Source of the DNA: Paenibacillus sp.
GTDB taxonomy: Bacteria; Bacteroidota; Bacteroidia; Bacteroidales; Muribaculaceae
Assembly: GCA_023663345.1 (NCBI GenBank)
Contig: JAMPHR010000006.1
Location: 1-42,672 of the forward strand
DNA length: 42,672 bases
Direction: 5' to 3'
Under the pieces are notes generated by a model, which saw nothing but the letters and a program-made list of their open reading frames with translations, was not told where the DNA came from and did not search any database. How positions within the stretch are numbered: the first letter of the stretch is position 1; each line of letters begins with the position of its first letter. This document shows positions 35,701 through 42,672 of the stretch, piece after piece. The position numbers and the translations under genes were made by a program.

Positions 35701-35828
35701 TCACCAAGTATCCCGGCCTGGATCCCGAGACAGCCACAACATCGGCTGCCGGCGGTAGCTCGGGCTACGACATAGGTTCTTACCCCACAATGAAGAAGGT
35801 GACTTTCGGTGCCTCAATCGGTTTCTAA
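32703..35828 (+). CDS. susC: SusC-like TonB-dependent outer-membrane transporter
   Basis: A protein of 1041 residues. The signal peptide (about 1-20, ending VSAQ) is followed by a CarboxypepD_reg-like domain (about 25-95, VTGTVTDTNHEPMIGVSVME). The TonB-box-like LDEVVVVGYG lies near 100-109, then the plug (about 110-225, NIRIRGYSSNSGNLGPLLIVDG) and a 22-strand barrel ending with FGASIGF, a terminal aromatic residue as expected. There is no N-terminal STN or anti-sigma module, so regulation is left to the HTCS. With SusD it forms the pedal-bin complex that imports oligosaccharides using TonB energy. SusD follows 26 nt later. Confidence 0.97.
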   Translation: MIKHVFIVLCMLMACIGVSAQTHTVTGTVTDTNHEPMIGVSVMEKGSTNGTATDVDGKFSIKVGPKATLKVSYIGYVTKEIAVGNKTRLDIVLEEDNVQLDEVVVVGYGVQRKSDVTGAVSSVSADDIKGLSTVDAGAALQGKAAGVQILNTSGAPGQGANIRIRGYSSNSGNLGPLLIVDGLKVDNIQYLDPSMIESMEVLKDAASAAIYGAEAGNGVILITTKNGNVKDGQPKVIYSFKAINQRLGKTPEIFGAKDWITYKERQGYEMENRCKTYGVNYDNPAETDWISEVFEPSWSTQHSVIFQDGNDKGNFFTSINYVENNGIVKGDKDTYSRLTAQLNAEYKLYDWIKVGTNTSIERWKTRTVPYSSAYGSMLAPALLLDPLTPVYWNDPTEFTTDVMNVFQTSPDKILMAPNGKYYATSKFQNDDNGNPLLQIDRLNAKNGGFTVRGTGFVDLMPFKGFVLTSRFSYRIAQSNSHNYTKPYFMNSQAKTDNYEISASANNHYYYQWENFANYNKSFGKHMVSAMAGMSYTQYKSDNVSASAVGDNGEPILKGEGPNFEYLDYVLASGPTKRIGNVVNLSTSLSYFGRVMYAYDNRYNVQFNFRADAFDTSKLPADKRWGKFPSVSVGWTPSNEAFMRENINPQVLSLLKIRASWGRNGNINVLNGYPYASPISYNSAWYQYGDNPTLNYGSYPTRMANPDLRWETSEQVDLGIDARFFNGRLTFGFDYFNKNTKDLLVSIQPVPEVYANGDVTVNAGKVNNKGLEFELGWRDRIGEVSYSINGNMSTLRNRVTALHESVPRLTTATGGVDGTNNKVHSAFEVGHSIWYFRAFDYVGVNQETGAPLFRKPDGSIVGSSELSDEDMTDIGSSIPTLTYGLTINLAWRGIDFTVFGTGVSGNKIFNVLYRADSPMRNSLKYFMDNAWTENNRNASMPDVAQVAQDRNFWSSSASMFSGAYFKIKQIQLGYTLPKKLTRKAYVKDLRFFVSLDDFFTFTKYPGLDPETATTSAAGGSSGYDIGSYPTMKKVTFGASIGF

Positions 35829-35854
35829 TATCTAATATCAAATAGAATTTTATC

Positions 35855-37555
35855 ATGAAAAAAATACTATATTCCCTGTTATGCTTAGGCGCCGCATCGC
35901 TCTTCAGCGGATGTGAGGACCGCCTTGATATTTCCCAGAAGGGTGTGATTTCGGCCGATGATTTCTTCCGCACCGATGCCGAGGCACAGAATGCCCTCAA
36001 CAACCTGTATCAGTGCCTCGCTTTTCACATCGCCGGTCATGAGGGTACCTATGTGGCTCTTCCGGTACTGTTCAACGAGGCCGGTGACGATATGCTTGCC
36101 GCCGGCACCATGTATGGCGACAATGATTTCGGCGCTCAGATCAATGAGTTCCGTTATGACTCCCAGAACGAGGTGATCAAAAACGCCTACAGCGGACTTT
36201 TCGCAGTGGTGTATGACTCCAATGCCATCCTTGATCGTGTGTCGGATGATACGCCTGTGAAAAGACGCGTGCGTGCCGAGGCTCAGGCATTGAGGGCTTG
36301 GGCTCACATGATGCTCACCATCGGCTGGGGATGTCCTCCTCTCGTGGATCATCAGCTCGATGCCAACGACAAGCCGAGCAACTATGAGGGTGGCCACGAT
36401 GAGCTGCTCAGATGGTGTGCCGAGCAGGCCGAGGAAATTGTTGATGATCTTGACGAGCGTACCTCGCCCGCCGACAAGGTGGGAGCCTCCAAGGTGACCA
36501 AGGGTTTTGCTCTCGCAGTGGCCGGTAAGGCCCGCCTGTTCATGGGCGATTATGACGGTGCCAAGAGAAACCTCAAGCAGATCATCTCGTCAGATAAATA
36601 TTCTCTCCTGCCTACCGAGCGTTGGTCGGATCTGTTCCACGAAGTGGGCGATCTGTGTGAGGAGATGGTGTTCCAGATCAATATTGTGAAGAACGATGAT
36701 GTGCCCCTGTTCTGGGACATGCTCACCCGCACTTCATGGATGTGGATCAATTTCTGGAACTGGCGTACCGACAAGCTCCCGTCGATGCCCTCGTTTATCG
36801 GTGTAGCCGGCTGGGGTGGCCACTCAATACGTGCCGATTTCGCCGAGCGTATGCTCGCCAACGACGGTGATTCGCCCCGCCGTAAGGCTACATTCATGAC
36901 TCCCGATGAATTTCTGTATGAAATGGATTGGAACGGCGTTGACACCGACGGTGATAATGTAGCCGAGCCTATCGATGCCAGCGTTCCCCGCGCGGTGCGT
37001 GAGACCCATCCCGGAATCGGCATCAAGGATCCCACCGGTCTTTACGGTTTCGGCGGTTATTTCGCCCACAAGATCATAGCCCGTCCCGAGGAGATTGAGG
37101 GTGGCACATGTACATTGAAGAATCTCACCATATTCCGTTATGCCGAAATCCTGCTGATGTATGCCGAGGCTTGCACTGTGACAGGTGATAACGACGGACT
37201 GAAATATCTGCAGGAGATACAGAAGCGTGCCGGATCGGCTCATATCTCATCATCACTCACACTCGACGAGGTGAAGAACGAGAAGTCATACGAGATGTGG
37301 CTCGAGGGTGTGCGCTTCCCCGACATGGTGCGCTGGGGCGATACTGACGGTATTGTCAACAACGGCAAGAACATCCCCACCACTTACGATGCCTACTTCA
37401 CCAAGGGTGAGCCCAAGCACCGCCTGTATGTGGAATATTCCAACCCCAACCAAGGAACCACCGGTTTCGTGAAGGGCAAACATGAATATTTCGCGTTCCC
37501 GTTCTCCTCGACTTCGGTCAACCCCAATCTGCAGCAGAATCCCAGCGGAAAGTAA
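35855..37555 (+). CDS. susD: SusD-like surface glycan-binding lipoprotein
   Basis: A protein of 566 residues. The lipobox LFSGC gives Cys20, and the acidic EDRLD right after it fits the Bacteroidetes surface lipoprotein export signal. N-terminal ISADDFFRTDAEAQNALNNLY is the family's opening. Four TPR-like helical units follow (for example RAEAQALRAWAHMMLTIGWG and KGFALAVAGKARLFMGDYDGAKRNLKQII). The C-terminal RagB/SusD block has FRYAEILLMYAEACTVTGD and SYEMWLEGVRFPDMVRWGD. It caps the SusC barrel and captures the glycan. It lies between SusC and the esterase, followed by a hairpin at 37565. Confidence 0.97.
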   Translation: MKKILYSLLCLGAASLFSGCEDRLDISQKGVISADDFFRTDAEAQNALNNLYQCLAFHIAGHEGTYVALPVLFNEAGDDMLAAGTMYGDNDFGAQINEFRYDSQNEVIKNAYSGLFAVVYDSNAILDRVSDDTPVKRRVRAEAQALRAWAHMMLTIGWGCPPLVDHQLDANDKPSNYEGGHDELLRWCAEQAEEIVDDLDERTSPADKVGASKVTKGFALAVAGKARLFMGDYDGAKRNLKQIISSDKYSLLPTERWSDLFHEVGDLCEEMVFQINIVKNDDVPLFWDMLTRTSWMWINFWNWRTDKLPSMPSFIGVAGWGGHSIRADFAERMLANDGDSPRRKATFMTPDEFLYEMDWNGVDTDGDNVAEPIDASVPRAVRETHPGIGIKDPTGLYGFGGYFAHKIIARPEEIEGGTCTLKNLTIFRYAEILLMYAEACTVTGDNDGLKYLQEIQKRAGSAHISSSLTLDEVKNEKSYEMWLEGVRFPDMVRWGDTDGIVNNGKNIPTTYDAYFTKGEPKHRLYVEYSNPNQGTTGFVKGKHEYFAFPFSSTSVNPNLQQNPSGK

Positions 37556-37564
37556 AAAAACTTA

Positions 37565-37603
37565 CTAAGAGGGTGTTTGATAACGAATTAAACGCCCTCT
37601 TAG
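37565..37603 (+). terminator. Hairpin between SusD and the second esterase
   Basis: CTAAGAGGGTGTTT (37565-37578) pairs with AAACGCCCTCTTAG (37590-37603), 14 pairs with one G-T. No U-tract follows, so it may stabilise the 3' end of susCD mRNA or attenuate read-through, leaving enzymes less expressed than transporters. Confidence 0.65.
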
Positions 37604-38824
<1,221 letters not shown>

Positions 38825-38855
38825 TAATTTTGAAAAAGCAAACAGGAAATATTGA

Positions 38856-39605
38856 ATGAGAATTAGTTATTTAAAAAGTCTGGTCATTGTGGCCGTGGCT
38901 TCGGCAGGTGTTGCCGGAGCCACGGCTCAGACCCAGGCCGGAACGGCACCGGAGGGTATGCCTCCGGTAAGGCAGAATTATGAGATACAGACCCCGACCC
39001 ATCTCTCGGATTATTTCGAGGAGGGGAAATCGGAATATATTTCTCCCGATAAGGAGGGGTTCATACGCCGATGGATGGTGCTTGAGCCTATAAGCAAGCC
39101 CAACCGTTCCAACACGGTGTTTACCGACAGTTATCTCGACCACGTGCTCGATTCAGTGTATTTCAAGGGGCAGATGACCATGTTGCCTAAAAACGGTCAG
39201 ACCGTGAAGGTGGATGGCAAGAAGCTCGCGTGGCACGCGCTCGACAGCAAGCTCTACAATTACAAGCTCTACCGCTTTGCAGCAGCCTTGAAGAAGCCGG
39301 TGTATGGCATAATATTCTTTGCGGTTACGGTGATCAACTGTCCCGAGGAGATCAAGGATGTGAGGCTTTCGGCCGGATCTAATTCAGCCTCGAAATGGTG
39401 GCTTGACGGCGAGCAGGTGCTGGTACTGTCGGGCGACAGGCGCATGGTGGCCGATGACGCGGTGTCAAGAAGGCTCACGTTGAAGAAGGGGCGCAATGTG
39501 TTGCGTTGCGCGGTAATCAATGGTCCGGGCATGAGCGATTTCTGCGCCCGCTTTGTGGACGGGAATGGTAATCCGGTTAATAATTTCACAATCAGCTATC
39601 AATGA
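38856..39605 (+). CDS. Exported beta-sandwich protein associated with xylan esterases
   Basis: A protein of 249 residues. The signal peptide ends near TAQT (about 25). The mature part contains FIRRWMVLEPISKPNRSNTV, TDSYLDHVLDSVYF, WHALDSKLYNYKLYRFAAAL and, towards the end, KKGRNVLRCAVINGPGMSDF. I recall the same text as part of Bacteroidales proteins annotated as acetylxylan esterase, but no Ser-His-Asp triad is visible here. The end resembles the jelly-roll of GH2-type sugar-binding domains. It may be a carbohydrate-binding or accessory subunit for the esterase upstream. It overlaps the GH43 start by 4 nt (ATGA), so the two are translated together. The function is unproven. Confidence 0.82.
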   Translation: MRISYLKSLVIVAVASAGVAGATAQTQAGTAPEGMPPVRQNYEIQTPTHLSDYFEEGKSEYISPDKEGFIRRWMVLEPISKPNRSNTVFTDSYLDHVLDSVYFKGQMTMLPKNGQTVKVDGKKLAWHALDSKLYNYKLYRFAAALKKPVYGIIFFAVTVINCPEEIKDVRLSAGSNSASKWWLDGEQVLVLSGDRRMVADDAVSRRLTLKKGRNVLRCAVINGPGMSDFCARFVDGNGNPVNNFTISYQ

Positions 39606-41056
39606 GCATGAAGACTAAAAGCTTACTGCTTGGCTCAATAGCCATGCTGTCAATGTCGGCAACGACTGGATATGCCTTGGATGGAGCGCCTTATATACAC
39701 GATCCGTCCACAATAATGGAGTGTGACGGACGCTACTATACATTCGGAACCGGAGGCGGTGGCCTCATTTCGGAGGACGGATGGACCTGGAAGGGTGGGG
39801 CGGTGCGTCCCGGAGGCGGAGCTGCGCCGGATGCCATTAAGATCGGCGACCGTTATCTCGTAGCCTACAGCGCCACCGGTGGCGGACTCGGCGGTGGACA
39901 TGCCGGCCGGGTGCTCACGATGTGGAATAAGACTCTTGATCCCAATTCGCCTGATTTTGAATTCTCGGAACCTATCGAGGTCGCTCATTCGCTCGACGAT
40001 GAGGATTGCGACGCCATCGATGCGGGATTGCTCCTCGATCCTACCACCGGACGGCTGTGGCTTTCCTACGGTACATACTTCGGATTTATCCGTATCGTGG
40101 AGCTTGATCCTGCCACCGGCAAGCGCGTGGATGGCAATGAGCCGGTGGATGTGGCTATCGATTGCGAGGCCACCGATCTGATCTACCGCAACGGATGGTA
40201 CTATCTGCTTGGCACCCACGGCACATGTTGTGACGGACCTAATTCCACCTATAATATCGTGGTGGGGCGTTCGCGTAATGTGACCGGCCCTTATCTCGAT
40301 AACATGGGGCGCGATATGATGAAAGGCGGAGGCAAGATGGTGATAGCCGCAGGCCGACGCAACACCGGACCCGGACACTTCGGCCGATATATCGAGGATG
40401 ACGGCGTGGAAAAGATGTCGTTTCATTACGAGGCCGATTTCGACCGTGGCGGGCGCAGTGTGCTTGCCATACGTCCTCTGCTCTGGAAAAACGACTGGCC
40501 CGTGGCCGGCGAGGAATTCAAGGAGGGGACATACGAGATTGAGTCGGAACGCCGAGGATATGCTCTTGAATTAGGAGTCGACTTCGTGCGAATGAATGTG
40601 CCACGCCATCGCTTCTGGGACGAGCCGGAGGGTCCGATCGAGCCAATCGCGTCACAGACATTGGCCGACGTGATAGATACGTGGCCTGAAGGGAATATCG
40701 ACGTGAGGATAGGTGACTATATGTTCCGTCCCCACCAGCGATGGACTATAACAGCTGTGCCTGAGGCCGGCGGATATCTCGGCGGGCAGTACTACAAGAT
40801 TGTGATCGAGGGCACCGACAGGGCTCTTGCCGCCACATCGGATGCCGAGGTGGTGACAGTTCCGGAGTTTACTGGAGCTCCCGAACAGTTGTGGCGCATC
40901 GAGCAGCTTACCGACGGGACTTACCGTATCATGCCTAAGGCAGTGCCGGGAGTTGATGAGGAGCTGGTGCTCGTGTCGGCTGCCGACAGCACTCCGTCGC
41001 TTGCTAAGTTTGACATGAACAGCGATAATTCCAAGTGGAATTTTCACGACCGATGA
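39602..41056 (+). CDS. GH43 enzyme with a C-terminal ricin-like domain
   Basis: A protein of 484 residues; signal peptide to about residue 25 (LLLGSIAMLSMSATTGYA). The GH43 catalytic triad is Asp34 (YIHDPST), Asp140 (AIDAGLLLD) and Glu189 (DCEATD). The sequence is closest to arabinan endo-1,5-alpha-arabinosidase-like members (subfamilies 4-6 and relatives), with THGTCCDGPNSTYNIVVGRS near 210-228. The last 90 residues (YYKIVIEGTDRALAATSD…PEQLWRIEQLTDGTYRI) look like a ricin-type/CBM13 lectin repeat. It overlaps the upstream gene by 4 nt (ATGA). It is the last gene of the locus, followed by a terminator at 41105. Exact specificity (arabinose or xylose) cannot be read. Confidence 0.88.
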   Translation: MSMKTKSLLLGSIAMLSMSATTGYALDGAPYIHDPSTIMECDGRYYTFGTGGGGLISEDGWTWKGGAVRPGGGAAPDAIKIGDRYLVAYSATGGGLGGGHAGRVLTMWNKTLDPNSPDFEFSEPIEVAHSLDDEDCDAIDAGLLLDPTTGRLWLSYGTYFGFIRIVELDPATGKRVDGNEPVDVAIDCEATDLIYRNGWYYLLGTHGTCCDGPNSTYNIVVGRSRNVTGPYLDNMGRDMMKGGGKMVIAAGRRNTGPGHFGRYIEDDGVEKMSFHYEADFDRGGRSVLAIRPLLWKNDWPVAGEEFKEGTYEIESERRGYALELGVDFVRMNVPRHRFWDEPEGPIEPIASQTLADVIDTWPEGNIDVRIGDYMFRPHQRWTITAVPEAGGYLGGQYYKIVIEGTDRALAATSDAEVVTVPEFTGAPEQLWRIEQLTDGTYRIMPKAVPGVDEELVLVSAADSTPSLAKFDMNSDNSKWNFHDR

Positions 41057-41104
41057 TATTACCGTGCGATAGATAGTAATTTTTATATAGGTGCATTTTT
41101 GTGT

Positions 41105-41135
41105 CGGGCCGGGGCCTTTTATGGGTCTTGGCCCG
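41105..41135. terminator. Terminator hairpin at the end of the PUL
   Basis: CGGGCCGGGGCC (41105-41116) pairs with GGTCTTGGCCCG (41124-41135) over 12 positions with G-T pairs. It closes the SusC operon and faces the convergent small protein gene. Confidence 0.7.
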
Positions 41136-41186
41136 GCTGTATCTTGCATCGTATGGTTGTCGACCGATAGCTGTGCTTGCTGTGGC

Positions 41187-41636
41187 TTACATTATTGATC
41201 CCCATTTCTTCTTTTTGCCTTTTTCGAGCCGCTCGAGGATGCGGCGCGAGCGCCGTGACAGCTTTATATCGGGGAGCAGAGACTCGGGATCCGTTTGATC
41301 GTCGGTAGCAGAAAACAAGGTATCAGGAAGCAGGGTTTCAGGGAGGAGAGTGGAGCGAGGCTGGGAGGACTTGGTAATTTCGGGGCGCGCTTTGCGACGT
41401 GCTTTCGCTCTCTCGCGGGCGCGTGTGGATCGGGCGATGGCTCGGTCGAGTTCATCTTTTATCATATTAAACGCGAGCATTGCCATGGCGTCGTCACTCT
41501 TGGTGGGACGGCCTTGCAGGTGTGAGTCGACCAGACGCATGGCTTCGGTGGCAGATGCCGGAGTGTGGGACAGAGCTGTGGATATACGCGATGAGATGTC
41601 GGCGTAGACTTTTTTGGATACCGGGAGATTCTTCAT
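41187..41636 (-). CDS. Small basic protein of unknown function
   Basis: 149 residues when started at the ATG ending at 41636 (MKNLPVSKK); an upstream TTG would overlap the -7 box. The N-terminal half is helical (VYADISSRISTALSHTPASA, DDAMAMLAFNMIKDELDRAI). A strongly basic run follows (RSTRARERAKARRKARPE), then a Leu-Pro segment with near repeats (STLLPETLLPDTL, ESLLPDIKL). The tail is RRSRRILERLEKGKKKKW. The charge suggests nucleic-acid binding. I recognise no family. It lies beside the tyrosine recombinase, on the same strand and downstream of it, with a hairpin between them. Confidence 0.7.
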   Translation of the reverse strand: MKNLPVSKKVYADISSRISTALSHTPASATEAMRLVDSHLQGRPTKSDDAMAMLAFNMIKDELDRAIARSTRARERAKARRKARPEITKSSQPRSTLLPETLLPDTLFSATDDQTDPESLLPDIKLSRRSRRILERLEKGKKKKWGSIM

Positions 41637-41654
41637 TTTGACTTCTTTTTTATG

Positions 41655-41662
41655 CAAAAGTA
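41655..41662 (-). promoter_or_regulatory. -7 box (TACTTTTG) for the small basic protein
   Basis: The minus-strand sequence matches TAnnTTTG followed by C and leaves a leader of about 12 nt before ATG 41636. Confidence 0.55.
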
Positions 41663-41736
41663 GTCATGGGGAAATCCGAAAAGGTGCGATAATGTCGCGT
41701 GGCATAAAAAAATATTGCATCATGATGAGAATAGGT

Positions 41737-41773
41737 GCGTCTTTGCAATCATGGGAGATGACTGCAAGGACGC
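41737..41773. terminator. Hairpin downstream of the recombinase
   Basis: GCGTCTTTGCA (41737-41747) pairs with TGCAAGGACGC (41763-41773), 11 pairs with one G-T, 20 nt past the recombinase stop. It probably terminates that transcript. Confidence 0.6.
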
Positions 41774-41792
41774 GGAGAGTGGTGGGAAGCCG

Positions 41793-42596
41793 TTACCAGT
41801 CGACGGTATTATCTACAATGGCCTGTTGCTCCGAGGCGGTGCGCCGCAGGTAGATGCGCGTGGTCTCGATGCTCTCATGCCCCATAAGGTCGGCAAGAAG
41901 TGCAAGATCATTGACGCGCTCAAGAAAATTCTTGGCGAAACGATGACGGAACGAGTGGGGATAGACCACGGCAGGATTTATGCCATATTTCCGGGCGAAG
42001 AATTTCAGCTGTTGGGCTATGCCTCGGGCAGTTATCCTCACGCCGAAACGATTGAGAAATATGTAGCCCGATTCGAGTCCGCGCTCCTTGAGCCATTCGC
42101 CGGATTCTGACCTGAGGCTTCGGGGAATGTACAGGCGCCGTATCTTACCTCCTTTGGAATATATGTCGAGATAGCCTTGGCTGACATGCTCGACCTTTAT
42201 CTGCAACAGTTCACTCACACGGGCGCCTGTGGCTGTAAGGAACCACACCACGAAATACCATGAGGTGTAGCCATCTTTTTTCAGCCGGGTTTTCAGGAAG
42301 CGGTAGTCGGCGTCGCTGATTACGTTTTCAAGAAAATTTCGCTGTTGCACTTTCACAAAACGCATTTTTAGTTTGTCCTGCCTGATGAATTCCAGATATT
42401 TGTTGAGGGCCTGAAGCCTGAGATTTACCGTCTGAGGTTTGTGGTGTTCAATGAGGTCACCCTTGTAGATGAGCAGGTTGGCACGTGTCACGTCGTTGTA
42501 TTTCTCAAGAAAATGCTTAACGGTCCACACATACGATCGGACAGTGTTCGCAGCCAGATCCTGCCGTGAAAGGAAAGTTTGGTACTTGTTTATCAT
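41793..42596 (-). CDS. Tyrosine recombinase/integrase (XerC/D-like)
   Basis: A protein of 267 residues. An N-terminal SAM-like core-binding domain (about 1-80, YQTFLSRQDLAANTVRSYVWTVKHFL) precedes the catalytic domain with all expected residues: Arg126 (ATGARVSEL), Lys148 (YSKGGK), His214-x-x-Arg217 (HSFRH), His240 (LMGHES) and nucleophile Tyr249 (IYLRR). It is the short, arm-domain-free type used by XerCD, small integrons and Bacteroidales DNA invertases (Tsr-like). No att core, inverted repeats or cargo could be assigned from this window alone. Direct repeats lie just upstream (42619-42660). The sequence after it is cut by the window edge. Confidence 0.93.
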   Translation of the reverse strand: MINKYQTFLSRQDLAANTVRSYVWTVKHFLEKYNDVTRANLLIYKGDLIEHHKPQTVNLRLQALNKYLEFIRQDKLKMRFVKVQQRNFLENVISDADYRFLKTRLKKDGYTSWYFVVWFLTATGARVSELLQIKVEHVSQGYLDIYSKGGKIRRLYIPRSLRSESGEWLKERGLESGYIFLNRFGVRITARGIAQQLKFFARKYGINPAVVYPHSFRHRFAKNFLERVNDLALLADLMGHESIETTRIYLRRTASEQQAIVDNTVDW

Positions 42597-42618
42597 ATTC
42601 TTTTGTGCTTGTTTACCA

Positions 42619-42660
42619 TAAGTAAGTCTTAAAAATTAACCGCTATATGTAAGTCCTAAA
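42619..42660. repeat. Short direct repeats upstream of the recombinase
   Basis: GTAAGTCTTAAA (42622-42633) and GTAAGTCCTAAA (42649-42660) match at 11 of 12 bases with a 27-bp period. The 18 nt at 42619-42636 also match 4102-4119 at 17 of 18 positions. They may be recombinase-binding or operator sites. Confidence 0.5.
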
Positions 42661-42672
42661 GAGCTTGCCCAA

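Overview
The window looks like chromosomal DNA of a gut Bacteroidales. Supporting signs are SusC/SusD, a hybrid two-component system, Bacteroidetes-type -7 boxes (TAnnTTTG) with mostly no Shine-Dalgarno, lipoprotein-rich secreted enzymes, and moderately high GC in the core genes. A Muribaculaceae-like host (Duncaniella/Muribaculum type) is my inference; no rRNA or other marker gene is present to prove it. No tRNA, rRNA, CRISPR array or insertion sequence was recognised.

Layout. (1) 1-3945 is an AT-rich, decayed accessory island: two KilA-N-like remnants, a macro-domain protein, a lipoprotein, three small membrane proteins, at least two further coding scars, a duplicated ~50-bp repeat, and a TonB-C/WG-repeat lipoprotein. 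(2) 4185-10441 is a co-directional six-gene operon: TolC, MacA-like adaptor, MacB-like ATPase and permease, LytS-type histidine kinase and LytTR response regulator, with a hairpin in its leader. (3) 10485-15302 holds transporters and an esterase: AGCS Na+/amino-acid symporter, CvrA-like K+/H+ antiporter, a YitT/YczE-like membrane protein and an HSL-type hydrolase. (4) 15387-22467 is a housekeeping/stress mix: CNNM/HlyC family protein, small exported protein, GNAT acetyltransferase, exported protein of unknown function, catalase, DUF5131 protein, DnaQ-like exonuclease and DUF4405 membrane protein.

(5) 22553-41056 is a polysaccharide utilisation locus whose enzyme set points to (arabino)xylan-derived oligosaccharides. 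An AraC regulator (-) diverges from a CE1 esterase, a GH43-CBM6-GH8 fusion and a GH43 lipoprotein (+). Then a hybrid two-component regulator (-) diverges from SusC, SusD, a second CE1 esterase, a beta-sandwich protein and a GH43 with a ricin-like tail (+). The enzymes would remove ester side chains (CE1), trim xylo- or arabino-linkages (GH43) and cut xylose from reducing ends (GH8), while SusCD imports the oligosaccharides. No endoxylanase (GH10/GH11) and no SusE/F-like surface glycan-binding protein is seen, so the locus may specialise in short oligosaccharides. Both divergent promoters carry candidate direct-repeat operators with exactly 21-bp spacing, different in sequence, which suggests two regulators.

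(6) 41187-42672 has a small basic protein and a tyrosine recombinase. The DNA upstream of the recombinase carries an 18-nt motif that also occurs (17/18) in the leader of the TolC operon, 38 kb away.
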